A stretch of 64,000 bases of DNA. Source: Acetobacteraceae bacterium. GTDB lineage: Bacteria; Pseudomonadota; Alphaproteobacteria; Acetobacterales; Acetobacteraceae. The notes under the pieces were generated by a model that saw only the letters and a program-made list of their open reading frames with translations, did not search any database and had not been told where the DNA came from. Positions 44,925 through 54,614 of this stretch are shown here, one piece after another. The stretch covers positions 62,001-126,000 of the forward strand of contig JARLIM010000020.1 in NCBI GenBank assembly GCA_031291725.1. The letters are read 5' to 3'. How positions within the stretch are numbered: position 1 is the first letter of the stretch; the number at the start of each line of letters is the position of its first letter. The position numbers were made by a program, and so were the translations under genes.

Positions 44925-45359
44925 TCACTCCATTCTCCGGCTTGCGCGTCCCCCCACCTCATCCAACACCAATTGTTCCTTCGCCAATGCCGCCTTCACT
45001 TCGGCCACGCGTTGCTCCTCCATCAACGTCTCCACCGCCTCCGCCGCCGAGCGTGCAAGGTTGAACAGCGTACGCGCACGCAGTGAATCCTCCTCCGCCC
45101 GCCGCCACAATGCTTCCGCCCGAGTCTGCGCCGCCCGGCCGACAGGCAACCAGACGGCAAACCTCTCCACCGAGACATCATCTGCCTCGGCCGAACACGC
45201 CGCCGCCATTTCGCGGCGAATGGCCAATTGTGCCGCCAAGGTCGCCTCCTTCGCCTCCGCCGCGCGCGCCTCAGCAGCCAGCAGCTCCGCACGGGCGGAA
45301 TCCATCTCTGTTCGGCGCAGACGCAACACAACGGGCAGCGGGTCTCGACGCATCATCAC
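44925..45359 (-). CDS. fliJ: FliJ-like flagellar export chaperone
   Basis: 144 residues, almost wholly helical and rich in Ala, Glu and Arg (coiled coil). Sequence similarity is weak, as usual for FliJ, so the call rests on size, coiled-coil character and position: its ATG overlaps the fliI stop by 4 bases. FliJ sits as a stalk in the FliI hexamer and escorts export substrates to FlhA. Confidence 0.75.
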   Translation of the reverse strand: MMMRRDPLPVVLRLRRTEMDSARAELLAAEARAAEAKEATLAAQLAIRREMAAACSAEADDVSVERFAVWLPVGRAAQTRAEALWRRAEEDSLRARTLFNLARSAAEAVETLMEEQRVAEVKAALAKEQLVLDEVGGRASRRME

Positions 45360-46768
45360 TCTCCTGCGCCCAAAATATCGCGTAGATGGGTGAAGGATTC
45401 GTTAAGGCTGCTGAATTCATGCCGCCCCTGCCGCAGCAACGCCTCTAATTTCGGCACCAAACGCAGCGCCTCATCCACCCGCGCATCGCTCCCCGGCTTA
45501 TAGGCCCCAAGCCGCACCAGATCGGCCATCTCTGCCTGCACCGCCAGCAACCCCCGCGCGCGCGACACCAAAGCCGCCTCATCCCCCGCCAAACACCCCG
45601 GCACAGTGCGCGACAGCGATCGTTGAATATCAATCGCCGGATAGCGCCCGCCCTCACCAATCCGGCGATCCAAGATCACATGACCATCCAGAATGCCGCG
45701 CACCGCATCGGCCACCGGCTCATTATGGTCATCACCCTCCACCAACACGGTGAACAGCCCGGTGATGTGTCCGGCCTTGCCATGATGCTCCGGCCCCGGC
45801 CCCGCACGCTCCAGCAATCGCGGCAATTCGGCAAACACGCTGGGCGGATAACCGCGCGTGGCCGGCGGTTCGCCCGCCGAAAGACCGATTTCCCGCAAGG
45901 CGAGGCAAAACCGCGTCACACTGTCCATCATCAGAAGGACGCTCTTGCCCTGATCCCGGAAATGCTCGGCAATCGTCATCGCCGCATAGGCGGCCTCGCG
46001 CCGCATCAGCGGTGGCTGATCAGACGTAGCGATCACCACCACCGAACGCGCCAACCCCTCCGCGCCCAGATCGTCCTCGATGAACTCCCGCACCTCCCGC
46101 CCGCGTTCGCCCACCAACGCCAACACCGCCACATCGCAGCGCGCATGCCGGGCAAGCATGGACAGCAGCGTGGATTTCCCCACGCCCGATCCAGCAAACA
46201 GCCCCAAACGCTGCCCCTCGCGACAAGTGGTGAACAGATCGAGCGCCCGCACCCCCAGATCGATCCGAGGCCCCAGCCGCGCCCGCCGCGTGGCATCCGG
46301 CGGACTGGCCCGAATGGGGCGCATCGACCGACCACGCGGCAATGCACCCTTGCCATCCAGCGGGCGGCCCAGCGGATCGATCACGCGCCCAATCCAGCCA
46401 TCCCCCACCGGCAGCACCGCCTGACTGAATACACCTTTGGGTTGTGACGCCTTCATCCACGCCACACTGCCCGGCCCCAGCCCCTCCGTGCCCGCAAAAG
46501 CCGATGCCTGAACGACTCCTCCACGAAATCCCACCACCTCCACCGGCACATCCCCGCCACAGCGCGGCCGCAACGTCAGCCTGTCTCCGACAGAAATCCT
46601 GGAAGACAGCTGCTCCAACTCCACCATCAGCCCGGAAATGCCGCGTACCCGCCCCTCCAGCCGATGCACCGCCTCTCCCGTCAATGCCGACACCGCCGCC
46701 TCGCACCGCGCCGAAAGCTTAAGATGCGTCTCACTGCGCGCAACATTTTCCGATTTTTCACTCAACAC
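45356..46768 (-). CDS. fliI: Flagellum-specific ATPase FliI
   Basis: 470 residues from the GTG at 46768, which has GAGG nine bases upstream. An earlier ATG (46864) would run into the ctrA leader. The catalytic core has GLFAGSGVGKSTLLSMLARH (Walker A), VLLMMDSVTRFCLALREIGLSAGEPPATRGYPPSVF and the F1-beta-like fold. It powers export of flagellar subunits and is followed by overlapping fliJ. It diverges from ctrA. Confidence 0.95.
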   Translation of the reverse strand: MLSEKSENVARSETHLKLSARCEAAVSALTGEAVHRLEGRVRGISGLMVELEQLSSRISVGDRLTLRPRCGGDVPVEVVGFRGGVVQASAFAGTEGLGPGSVAWMKASQPKGVFSQAVLPVGDGWIGRVIDPLGRPLDGKGALPRGRSMRPIRASPPDATRRARLGPRIDLGVRALDLFTTCREGQRLGLFAGSGVGKSTLLSMLARHARCDVAVLALVGERGREVREFIEDDLGAEGLARSVVVIATSDQPPLMRREAAYAAMTIAEHFRDQGKSVLLMMDSVTRFCLALREIGLSAGEPPATRGYPPSVFAELPRLLERAGPGPEHHGKAGHITGLFTVLVEGDDHNEPVADAVRGILDGHVILDRRIGEGGRYPAIDIQRSLSRTVPGCLAGDEAALVSRARGLLAVQAEMADLVRLGAYKPGSDARVDEALRLVPKLEALLRQGRHEFSSLNESFTHLRDILGAGE

Positions 46769-46890
46769 TTTGCCACGCCTCAAATTTTTAGCGTCACTCA
46801 AACGAATAATACAACCTAAAGGTGAAAAAAGAATGGATCGATCACAACCAAAGTGATACAACAACCATAGATGGAATGATGGAGGCTTCG

Positions 46891-47646
46891 ATGCGCGTTC
46901 TCCTGGTGGAAGATGATCTTACTGCAGCCCGCGGCATCGCCCTGATGCTAAAATCCGGCGGTGCGGTGGTGGACGAAGCCGATACCGGGCAGGAGGCGTT
47001 GGAGCTGCTGCGGCATTACGATTACGACATCGTGGTGCTCGATCTGATGCTACCAGACATGGAAGGTTATGAAGTCGTCCGTCGCATGCGTGCCACGCGG
47101 ATCGAAGTGCCGGTGCTTATCCTGTCCGGCCTGTCCCGCCCACAGGCAAAGGTGAAGGGGCTCGGCGTCGGGGCGGATGATTTCATCACCAAGCCGTTCG
47201 ACAAAGGCGAGTTGGTCGCCCGCATGCAAGCCATCGTCCGTCGCTCAAAGGGCTTCAGCCAACCCAGCCTGCGCGTTGGCAATCTGCGGCTGAATTTGGA
47301 CAGCCGGGAGGTCTTGGTGGGCAGCACGCAGGTTCACCTGACGGGCAAGGAATATGCCATTCTGGAACTGCTGGTGCTGCGCAAAGGCATGGTGCTGACG
47401 AAAGAAGCCTTCCTCAACCACCTCTATGGTGGGATGGACGAGCCAGAGATGAAGATCATCGACGTCTTCATCTGCAAATTGCGCAAAAAGCTGCAAGTGG
47501 CAGGTGCCGACAATCTGATCGGCACGGTTTGGGGGCGCGGCTACATGCTGCGAGACCCAAGTGGCGCCACCCTGCCGGAGATTGCCGCCCTTGAGCCGCC
47601 CTTCGCCCAGGCCGACATCGCCGCCCCGGTGTTGTCCGCCGCCTGA
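46891..47646 (+). CDS. ctrA: Cell-cycle response regulator CtrA
   Basis: 251 residues from the ATG at 46891, preceded by GGAGG. The receiver has acidic ED(D) at 7-9, Asp51 in [20 protein letters not shown], and [24 protein letters not shown]; the DNA-binding domain has [39 protein letters not shown], near-invariant in CtrA. CtrA binds TTAA-N7-TTAA sites and controls flagellar class II genes, replication and division in alphaproteobacteria. The ~20-residue C-terminal tail is longer than in Caulobacter. It diverges from fliI-fliJ. Confidence 0.95.
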   Translation: MRVLLVEDDLTAARGIALMLKSGGAVVDEADTGQEALELLRHYDYDIVVLDLMLPDMEGYEVVRRMRATRIEVPVLILSGLSRPQAKVKGLGVGADDFITKPFDKGELVARMQAIVRRSKGFSQPSLRVGNLRLNLDSREVLVGSTQVHLTGKEYAILELLVLRKGMVLTKEAFLNHLYGGMDEPEMKIIDVFICKLRKKLQVAGADNLIGTVWGRGYMLRDPSGATLPEIAALEPPFAQADIAAPVLSAA

Positions 47647-47653
47647 AGCTCGG

Positions 47654-48421
47654 TCAGACGGTGAATTGCTCGGCCAAGATGCGTTCAGAGAGGCCCTGGT
47701 CGGGATCGAACAGGATGCAAGCTTCAAGGGAGCGGTCTTCACTCACTGCCACGCTGATCACTTCACGCACTTCAAAGCCGTCGGCCACCGCTGCCACAGG
47801 GCGCTTATCGGGTTCCAGCACCTCGAACAACACTTCGGCTGAGCTCGGCAGCAGCGCCCCCCGCCAGCGACGAGGGCGAAAGGCGCTGATCGGCGTCAGC
47901 GGCAACAGATTGGCTGAAAGCGGAACAATGGGGCCATGCGCGCTGAGATTATAGGCCGTCGAGCCGGCGGGAGTGGAGATCAGCACGCCGTCGCAGATCA
48001 ACTCCTCCAGCCGCACCCGGCCATCGATGCTGATGCGAATCTTGGCGGCCTGACGCAGTTCGCGCAGCAGAGAGACTTCGTTCAGCGCCAGAGCCTCGGC
48101 CACCACGCCGGTGCGGGTGATGGCGTGCATGCGCAACGGATGCAGCACCGCCGCCTGAGCGCGTACGAGGCGGGCGGGCAGATCGGCTTCGGAGAAATCG
48201 TTCATCATGAAGCCAACCGAGCCGCAATTCATGCCATAGACCGGGGTGGCCCGTTCCAGCACGGTGTGCAGGGTCTCCAGCATGAAGCCATCACCGCCAA
48301 GGGCAACGATAATCTCCGCCTGCTCTAGCGGACAATCTCCATACAGCCCCACCAGCCGCGCCAGACTTTCTTGGGCCAGTGGCGACGAGGACGCGGTGAA
48401 ATGCAGCCGCTGCGCGGTCAT
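47654..48421 (-). CDS. nadK: NAD kinase
   Basis: 255 residues, typical of the short bacterial form. The nucleotide-binding GGDG motif occurs in [16 protein letters not shown], followed by [14 protein letters not shown] and the second site [23 protein letters not shown]. It makes NADP from NAD and ATP. It converges with ctrA and is followed upstream by a nitrilase-family gene on the same strand (9-base gap), so the two may be co-transcribed. Confidence 0.95.
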   Translation of the reverse strand: MTAQRLHFTASSSPLAQESLARLVGLYGDCPLEQAEIIVALGGDGFMLETLHTVLERATPVYGMNCGSVGFMMNDFSEADLPARLVRAQAAVLHPLRMHAITRTGVVAEALALNEVSLLRELRQAAKIRISIDGRVRLEELICDGVLISTPAGSTAYNLSAHGPIVPLSANLLPLTPISAFRPRRWRGALLPSSAEVLFEVLEPDKRPVAAVADGFEVREVISVAVSEDRSLEACILFDPDQGLSERILAEQFTV

Positions 48422-48430
48422 CGGGCGCGA

Positions 48431-49303
48431 TCAGGCCGCAAAGGCGGAAAGTGCCGCAACATCGCGGGCGTGGCGATGTTCCAACACCGGCATATCCCGC
48501 CGGATGCGCGCCGTGGCGGCTCGGTCCATCGCCGCCGTGGCCAATCCAATGCCCTCCGGCTTCTCCGCCACCACCTGCCCCCACGGGTCGCAGATCAGCG
48601 AGTGGCCAAAGGTGGCGCGCGTCTCGCCCTTGGCATCGATATGCTCGCCCACCGTGGCGGAGGCGGCAATCCAGCTTTGGGTTTCAATCGCACGGGCGCG
48701 CAACAATACGTGCCAATGCGCTTGGCCGGTGGGCACGGTGAAGGCCGCCGGTGCAAAAATCAGCTCTGCCCCGCGCTGACGCAGCGAGAGGAACACTTCG
48801 CCGAACCGCATATCGTAACAAATAGTGCACCCGACCGTGATGCCCTGTGCCTGATAGGTGACAATCTCCTGCCCCGCACCATAGGTCGCACTCTCACGAT
48901 AGCCGGTGCCGTCCGGGGTGACGATGTCGAACAGGTGGATCTTGCGATAGCGCGCGATTTCGCGGCCATCCGGGTCAAACACCAAGGTGGTGTTGAACAA
49001 CCGCCCGGCCTCCGCCCCCTCGCCGCGCTCGCAGATCGATCCGCCATGCACCACAATACCGCGCGCTAGGGCGGTTTGGCGCAGGAATTCATACGCCGCC
49101 CCGCCGACAGCCCCCGAGCCGAATCCCGGCAGCGTCTCGGATTGTTCAAATTTCGTCGACCGGTTGCCGCCCAGACACGACCACATTTCCGGCAGGCAGA
49201 CAAAGCCGCGCAGATCAGGTGCCGCATCAAATATCGCGCGCGCCTGCGCAATGTTGGCTGCCTTGTCGTGCCCTGGGCACATTTGCATCACGCTGATCTG
49301 CAT
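48431..49303 (-). CDS. Carbon-nitrogen hydrolase (nitrilase superfamily, Nit1/Nit2-like)
   Basis: 290 residues. The catalytic triad is visible as Glu in LPEMWS, Lys in RKIHLFDI and Cys in VGCTICYDMRF. The overall sequence (CERGEGAEAGRLFNTTLVFDPDGREIARYRK pattern) resembles NitFhit-related enzymes that repair deaminated glutathione. Function as an amidase of that kind is likely but not certain. Confidence 0.87.
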   Translation of the reverse strand: MQISVMQMCPGHDKAANIAQARAIFDAAPDLRGFVCLPEMWSCLGGNRSTKFEQSETLPGFGSGAVGGAAYEFLRQTALARGIVVHGGSICERGEGAEAGRLFNTTLVFDPDGREIARYRKIHLFDIVTPDGTGYRESATYGAGQEIVTYQAQGITVGCTICYDMRFGEVFLSLRQRGAELIFAPAAFTVPTGQAHWHVLLRARAIETQSWIAASATVGEHIDAKGETRATFGHSLICDPWGQVVAEKPEGIGLATAAMDRAATARIRRDMPVLEHRHARDVAALSAFAA

Positions 49304-49345
49304 GTCCGCTCCCCGCTCAAGCCCACACGCCGCAGATTGCGCCGA

Positions 49346-49693
49346 TCATCGCCGCCAGTCGAGCCGTGGTTCGGCACGTGGGCGCGGTGCAGGCTCAGCC
49401 TCACGCTCGGCCCGCACCGGCCGGGCGGCCTCCGGCATATGCTCGGGGGCGGTCTGCGCAGCACGGAGATTTGCGGGCGGTGCCTGACCCCGCGCTGGCA
49501 AACGGGCGGCAATAGCCTGCAATTCCTCGCGAATGTCACCAAGCTGACCTTCAATCTGATCAAGTCGGGATTTCAAACCGAAGACACTGAACGGCATTGC
49601 CAGCAGCAGCAGCGCGTAGATCGCCACCGGCACCAGAATCGCCAAAGCCGCCCACCAGGGAAGATCAGCCGGCAGTTGGATAAAATTCGGCAT
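49346..49693 (-). CDS. Small single-helix membrane protein, function unknown
   Basis: 115 residues from the ATG at 49693. One hydrophobic helix (~residues 13-33, AALAILVPVAIYALLLLAM) is followed by a short heptad-like segment (LKSRLDQIEGQLGDIREELQAIAARL), suggesting a coiled coil, and a Pro/Arg/Glu-rich tail. No family recognised. It lies between the nitrilase-family gene and a divergent aminotransferase gene. Confidence 0.6.
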   Translation of the reverse strand: MPNFIQLPADLPWWAALAILVPVAIYALLLLAMPFSVFGLKSRLDQIEGQLGDIREELQAIAARLPARGQAPPANLRAAQTAPEHMPEAARPVRAEREAEPAPRPRAEPRLDWRR

Positions 49694-49782
49694 CACCCTA
49701 TCCTCGTCACCCCTCGCACGCACCGATGGGCACTGTTGGCGTCGTCTTGGCACTTATACCCACCCGCACCAAGGCATCTCTC

Positions 49783-50889
49783 ATGATTTTGTTGATCCCG
49801 GGCCCAGTATCAACCCGTCCGGAGGTTCGTGCTGCTATGGCGAACGATTATGCGCCGTGGGACGATGATTTCCGCAACCTCTCCCGCCGCATGCGCGCCC
49901 GCGTGCGCGATGTGGCGGGCGGACGGGTGGAGACGCACACCGCCTTGCCGCTGCAAGGCTGCGGCCATTTCGGCACCGAGGCCGCCCTACGCAGCTTCCT
50001 GGCGCCAGGGCAGAAGATCCTGATCCCGCAAACCGGCCAATATGCCGAGCGGATGACGCGGCTGGCGCGCGAGGCCGGACGGGAAACGGTGCCGCTTCCC
50101 GTGGACCGCAACCACCCCGCATCGCCCGAACTGATCGCCGCAGCATTGGCGGCCGATCGCACGATCACCCATGTGGGCCTTGTCTATAGCGAGACCAGCA
50201 CCGGCACGATCCAGAACGCCCCTGCCATCGGCGAGATTGTGCGTGCGGCGGGGCGGCGGATGATTCTCGATGCGGTGTCGGCCTTCGGCGCGCTGCCGCT
50301 GGATGTGTCGGCGCAACCAGAGATCGATGCGGTGATCTTCACCAGCAATAAATGCCTCGAAGGCCTGCCTGGCCTGTGTTGGATCGTCGCCCGCCACGAC
50401 AATCTGCTGCCGCTTGGCAGTGCTGGCAGTTACAGCCTGGATCTGGCCGACATCCACACGCTCGCGCAGCGCGACGATGGCGGCAGCTTCCGCTTTACCC
50501 CACCCGCGCAGACCCTGGCGGCGCTGGAAACAGCGATGGATTTCCACGCTGCCGAGGGCGGAACCCCGGCGCGGCTGGCGCGCTATCAGGAAAACGCACG
50601 CGTGCTCTATCGCGGCATGGTCCGGCTCGGCCTGCAGCCCTGCCTGGATGAAGCCGATCAGGGCCCCATCGTGGTCAACATCCATGCCCCGCCCGACCCA
50701 TCCTGGTCGTTGCCCAACTTCGTGGCAGCCCTCAGGCAGCGAGGCTTTGTGATCAGCAATTTCTACAACACCACAGCGCCGAGTTTCCGCGTCGGCTGCA
50801 TCGGCCACGTCACGCCGAACGATATGGAGCGTTTCGTCGCCGCGGTGGATGCGGCGCTGATCGAGATCGGCATCAGCCAAAGGCGCTGA
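49783..50889 (+). CDS. Class V aminotransferase, 2-aminoethylphosphonate:pyruvate aminotransferase-like (PhnW-like)
   Basis: 368 residues. Begins LLIPGPVSTRPEVRAAMANDYAPWDDDF, like PhnW, with the PLP lysine in TSNKCLEGLPG, FTPPAQTLAALETAMDF, and the terminal FRVGCIGHVTPND. The closest recognisable family is PhnW, which transfers the amino group of 2-aminoethylphosphonate to pyruvate; serine- or alanine-glyoxylate aminotransferases are alternatives. No phosphonatase or phosphonate transporter gene is adjacent. Confidence 0.8.
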   Translation: MILLIPGPVSTRPEVRAAMANDYAPWDDDFRNLSRRMRARVRDVAGGRVETHTALPLQGCGHFGTEAALRSFLAPGQKILIPQTGQYAERMTRLAREAGRETVPLPVDRNHPASPELIAAALAADRTITHVGLVYSETSTGTIQNAPAIGEIVRAAGRRMILDAVSAFGALPLDVSAQPEIDAVIFTSNKCLEGLPGLCWIVARHDNLLPLGSAGSYSLDLADIHTLAQRDDGGSFRFTPPAQTLAALETAMDFHAAEGGTPARLARYQENARVLYRGMVRLGLQPCLDEADQGPIVVNIHAPPDPSWSLPNFVAALRQRGFVISNFYNTTAPSFRVGCIGHVTPNDMERFVAAVDAALIEIGISQRR

Positions 50890-51627
50890 TCAGAGGCTGA
50901 CCGCCAGCGCCTCCACATCCGCCCCGGCCTGTGCGCCGGGGTGGCGGGCGAGCAGCAGCGATTGCCGACGGATCGCCTCGCGCACCTTCTCGTCACGCCG
51001 CACCACGCCGGCAAGACCGGGCATTTCACCAAGAAAACCGGCGCTCGCCCGCGCCAATGTCTCATAGACGCGCTGACCTGCCGCCGGGCTGCTGGCCTGA
51101 TTGACCACAATCGCCCCCGGCCCGCGCGGTTTCGGGCGATCCTGCCGGTGCAGTTTCAGCACGGCATAAGCATCCGTCAGGCTGGTCGGCTCCTCGGTGG
51201 CGACAACCAGAAGCCGATCGGCGGCCGCGGCCATCTGGCGGACGAACGGATCCAGCCCCGCCCCGAGATCGACCACGATCCGATCATAATCACGCCCGGC
51301 TTCGGCGAGCAGATGCAACACTGTCTGCCACCCGGCAGGACCAAGGCCTGCCAATTCCCCCGAGCCGGAGCGGCCTGCCAGGATGTCAAACCCGCCCGCA
51401 TGTCGCGAACATGCCTGCCGCAACGTGCATTGTCCGGCCAGCACCCCACCCATATCGCGCTCGGGCAGCAAGCCAAGTTGGATATCCACATTGGCTAGAC
51501 CCAGATCGGCATCAAACAGCAACACCCGCAAGCCCCGCCGCGCCAAGCAATGCGCGAGCGTGATGGCGAACCATGTCTTGCCCACGCCGCCCTTGCCAGA
51601 GGCCACCATGATCGTGGTGGCTGTCAT
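50890..51627 (-). CDS. flhG: Flagellar number regulator FlhG (FleN), MinD-like ATPase
   Basis: 245 residues. Deviant Walker A KGGVGKTW (12-19), then LLFDADLGLANVDIQLGLLPERD, a MinD/FleN hallmark, and VVDLGAGLDPFV. FlhG limits flagellar number and acts with FlhF in polar flagellation. The start overlaps the flhF stop by 3 bases. The membrane-targeting C-terminal helix of MinD is not obvious. Confidence 0.88.
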   Translation of the reverse strand: MTATTIMVASGKGGVGKTWFAITLAHCLARRGLRVLLFDADLGLANVDIQLGLLPERDMGGVLAGQCTLRQACSRHAGGFDILAGRSGSGELAGLGPAGWQTVLHLLAEAGRDYDRIVVDLGAGLDPFVRQMAAAADRLLVVATEEPTSLTDAYAVLKLHRQDRPKPRGPGAIVVNQASSPAAGQRVYETLARASAGFLGEMPGLAGVVRRDEKVREAIRRQSLLLARHPGAQAGADVEALAVSL

Positions 51628-52517
51628 TGGCGTCGCCCCGTCTGTTGGGCGGACTCGATGAGCAGCGCTGCCAATGCGTGCGGCAGCATCGGCACCAACC
51701 CATCCGCCGCCCCCGGCCCTACCCCTGCTTCCGCCAAGGCCAACCCGGCCTCGGCGGCAGTCAGCACGCAGCCCAGGCGGCGGGCGACATCCAGCCGTGT
51801 GGCGATCAGGAATTCAGCGCCCAATGCCGCAAATCCATCCGCCGTCTCACGCGCCTCCATGTGGTCCATCCCGGCCGGCAGCACCAAGGCCACCCGCGCC
51901 TGAGCCGAAGCGGCAAGGGTGGCGAGTTCGGCGCTGTGCAGCGCATCGGCCGGCGATATCCCCGGCAGGTCGATCAGCACCGGCGCCCCATCCCGCCGCC
52001 GCGCCAGTGCCCGCGCAAGGCTGACGGGTTGGCTTGCCACCACCAGATCAAGGCCGAGCAGGCGGGTGAAGGCGGCCAATTGTTCGGCGGCACCGGCGCG
52101 CCTGCCATCTGCGGTGATCACCATCGGCTTTTGTCCCTCCATCACCAACCGCGTGGCCAAGCGCGCCACCGTCAGGGTTTTTCCGGCGCCGGGCGGACCG
52201 GCAAACATCAGCGGCAGTTCCCCGGCAGCAAGTGGCAGAGGGGTAAAGCGCAAGACGGAGTCCAACGTTTCAGCCAGATCGCCGCGTGACAGTCGGTCGG
52301 CGAGCAATTCAGGCACGCCGTGGAATGCAAGGCAGTGAGCGGTCGCCGGGTTGACGGGAATTGGCGCATGCGTCGGCACATCCTCCCGCGCCGCCGCGAT
52401 TTCCACGCCGCCCACCACCTTGCGGGTGGAGAGAATCAGCGCCTCATCGCCCAACTCGGCGCGGATCAGAGCCATCGCGGCCTGTGGCGAGGCGGCCTGA
52501 TAGAGCTTCAGGCGCAT
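51624..52517 (-). CDS. flhF: Flagellar placement GTPase FlhF (short, with divergent G motifs)
   Basis: 297 residues from the ATG at 52517. It starts MRLKLYQAASPQAAMALIRAELGDEALILSTR, the FlhF N-terminus. The SRP-GTPase domain keeps the P-loop GPPGAGKT (107-114) and ITADGRRAGAAEQLAAF, but G3 reads DLPG (183-186) where DTAG is expected, and G4 reads TRLD (240-243) for TKxD. The N-terminal B domain is shorter than usual. It may bind GTP poorly. It lies between flhA and flhG. Confidence 0.82.
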   Translation of the reverse strand: MRLKLYQAASPQAAMALIRAELGDEALILSTRKVVGGVEIAAAREDVPTHAPIPVNPATAHCLAFHGVPELLADRLSRGDLAETLDSVLRFTPLPLAAGELPLMFAGPPGAGKTLTVARLATRLVMEGQKPMVITADGRRAGAAEQLAAFTRLLGLDLVVASQPVSLARALARRRDGAPVLIDLPGISPADALHSAELATLAASAQARVALVLPAGMDHMEARETADGFAALGAEFLIATRLDVARRLGCVLTAAEAGLALAEAGVGPGAADGLVPMLPHALAALLIESAQQTGRRQ

Positions 52518-52530
52518 ACACGCGCTCCAC

Positions 52531-54612
52531 TCATAGGCTGCCCACCGTGCGAATGCGCACACGCGGCGAGATTTCGGTCTGCGCCAGCACCGACGTCAGT
52601 GGCCGAACACGCTCGACGATGGCACGCACATGGAAGCGGATCTGGCTCCCCGTCAGCAGCACCGGCGCCTCCCCCGCCAGCGCCGCCGCATCGAACGCCG
52701 ATTTCAGCCGCTGCATGAATTCCGACAATTGCGAGGGCGCCATCGCCAATTGCCGATCATCCGGCGGCCCCACCAACGCCTCGGCAAATGCCGTCTCCCA
52801 GTCTGGCGAGAGGGTGATGAGTGGAATATAGCCAGCCGGCCCGATATGCGCGTCGCTGATCTGCCGCGCCAAGCGCACCCGCACATGTGCCACGATGGCC
52901 GTCATTGCGCGGATTTGGCCGGTGCAGGCTTCCTGAATACCCTCCAGAATGGTGGACAGATCGCGAATGGAGTTGCGCTCGGCAAGCAGCATTTGCAGCA
53001 CGCGCTGAACGCCGCCGACGGAAATATGCTGTGGAATCAATTCAGAAACCAGCTTTTGCTGTTCACGCGGCAAATCGTCGAGCAGTTTTTGGGTTTCGGC
53101 AAAGCTGAGCAATTCTGGCATGTTCTGCTTGATCAACTCGGTCAGATGCGTGGCCAATACGCTGGCCGGATCAACCACCGTGCAGCCACGCAACACCGCC
53201 TCCTCACGCAAAGCGGGATCAACCCACAAAGCAGGCAGGTTGAAGGCGGGCTCTTGCGTTGCTTCACCGGCAAGATTGGGCAGGCCGCCCTTGGGGTCCA
53301 TCACCAGCAAATGCCCAGGGCGCAACTCGCCGCGCCCAGCTTCGATCTCCTTGATCCGCACGCAATATGCATCCGAGCCAAGCTGCATGTTGTCCTGGAT
53401 GCGCACAGGCGGGATGACAAAGCCCATCTCGCTGGCCAAAGCTCGGCGGATTTGTTTGATTTGCTCGGTCAAACGTGGAGTATCGCCACCGGCCAACACC
53501 AGCAGCGCGTATCCGAGTTCAAGGCGGATCATGTCGATGCGCAGCGCTTCACTGACGGGCGGCTCACTGGGCGCGGGCGGCGGGGGTGGCGGCGGGGCTG
53601 CTGTATCGAGTGGCGTTTTATGCCGCAACCACGCCCCCCCACCTGCCAGACCGGCCAAAGCGAGGAAGGGCAGTGTCGGCAGGCCCGGCATCAGCGCCAA
53701 GACCAGCGCCGCCCCCGCCGCCATTGCCATCGGCTTCGGATTGCCACCCAATTGCCGGATCAGCGCCGCATCTGCCGTGCCCTCCATGCCGCCCTTGGTG
53801 ACAACGATGCCGGCGGCCGTTGAGACCAGCAAAGCCGGGATTTGCGAGACCAGACCATCACCGACGGTGAGTGTGGTGTACGTGCTCGCCGCCTCCGCGA
53901 ACGGCATGCCGTGCCGCCCGAGGCCGATGGCCAGACCGCCGACGATGTTGATTGAGGTGATGATCAGCCCGGCAATCGCATCGCCGCGCACAAATTTCGC
54001 AGCACCATCCATCGCACCATAAAACCCGCTCTCGCCTTCCAACTCCTTACGGCGACGGCGCGCGGTGGCCTCGTCGATCATGCCGGAGGACATGTCGGCA
54101 TCGATGGCCATTTGCTTGCCGGGCATCGCATCAAGGCTGAAGCGGGCGGCGACCTCGGCAATGCGGCTGGAGCCCTTGGTGATCACCATGAAATTCACCA
54201 CCAACAGGATGGCGAACAGGATCAGGCCGATCAGCACATCTCCGCCCATCAAAAACCCGCCAAACGCCGCCACCACATGCCCCGCAGCCGTCGGTCCCTC
54301 ATTGCCATGCGAGAGAATCAGCCTTGTGGTGGCCACGTTCAGCGACAGGCGCAGCAAGGTGGTGAGCAGCAGCAGCGTGGGAAAGCTGGTGAAATCGAGC
54401 GGTTTGGCGAGGAACATCGCCACCATCAACACCAACACCGCCATCGTGACCGACAAGGCAAGGCCGAGATCGAGCACCACCGGCGGCAGCGGCAGGATCA
54501 GCACCGACAACAAACCCACCACACCGAGCGCCAACCCCACATCCGTGCCAACGCCGAATTGCGCCAGACGGAGCTGAATATGGCCGAGAGGTGTGGAAAG
54601 AGCTTCTGACAT
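52531..54612 (-). CDS. flhA: Flagellar export gate protein FlhA
   Basis: 693 residues, normal length. About eight N-terminal helices, the FHIPEP region with AEVAARFSLDAMPGKQMAIDADM, SGMIDEATARRRRKELEGESGFYGAMDGAAKFVRGDAIAG, then the cytosolic domain from ~365. FlhA forms the nonameric export gate that receives FliI/FliJ-delivered substrates. A poly-Pro linker (PPPPPPPAPSEPP) joins the two halves. It starts 2 bases after flbD. Confidence 0.97.
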   Translation of the reverse strand: MSEALSTPLGHIQLRLAQFGVGTDVGLALGVVGLLSVLILPLPPVVLDLGLALSVTMAVLVLMVAMFLAKPLDFTSFPTLLLLTTLLRLSLNVATTRLILSHGNEGPTAAGHVVAAFGGFLMGGDVLIGLILFAILLVVNFMVITKGSSRIAEVAARFSLDAMPGKQMAIDADMSSGMIDEATARRRRKELEGESGFYGAMDGAAKFVRGDAIAGLIITSINIVGGLAIGLGRHGMPFAEAASTYTTLTVGDGLVSQIPALLVSTAAGIVVTKGGMEGTADAALIRQLGGNPKPMAMAAGAALVLALMPGLPTLPFLALAGLAGGGAWLRHKTPLDTAAPPPPPPPAPSEPPVSEALRIDMIRLELGYALLVLAGGDTPRLTEQIKQIRRALASEMGFVIPPVRIQDNMQLGSDAYCVRIKEIEAGRGELRPGHLLVMDPKGGLPNLAGEATQEPAFNLPALWVDPALREEAVLRGCTVVDPASVLATHLTELIKQNMPELLSFAETQKLLDDLPREQQKLVSELIPQHISVGGVQRVLQMLLAERNSIRDLSTILEGIQEACTGQIRAMTAIVAHVRVRLARQISDAHIGPAGYIPLITLSPDWETAFAEALVGPPDDRQLAMAPSQLSEFMQRLKSAFDAAALAGEAPVLLTGSQIRFHVRAIVERVRPLTSVLAQTEISPRVRIRTVGSL

Positions 54613-54614
54613 GC

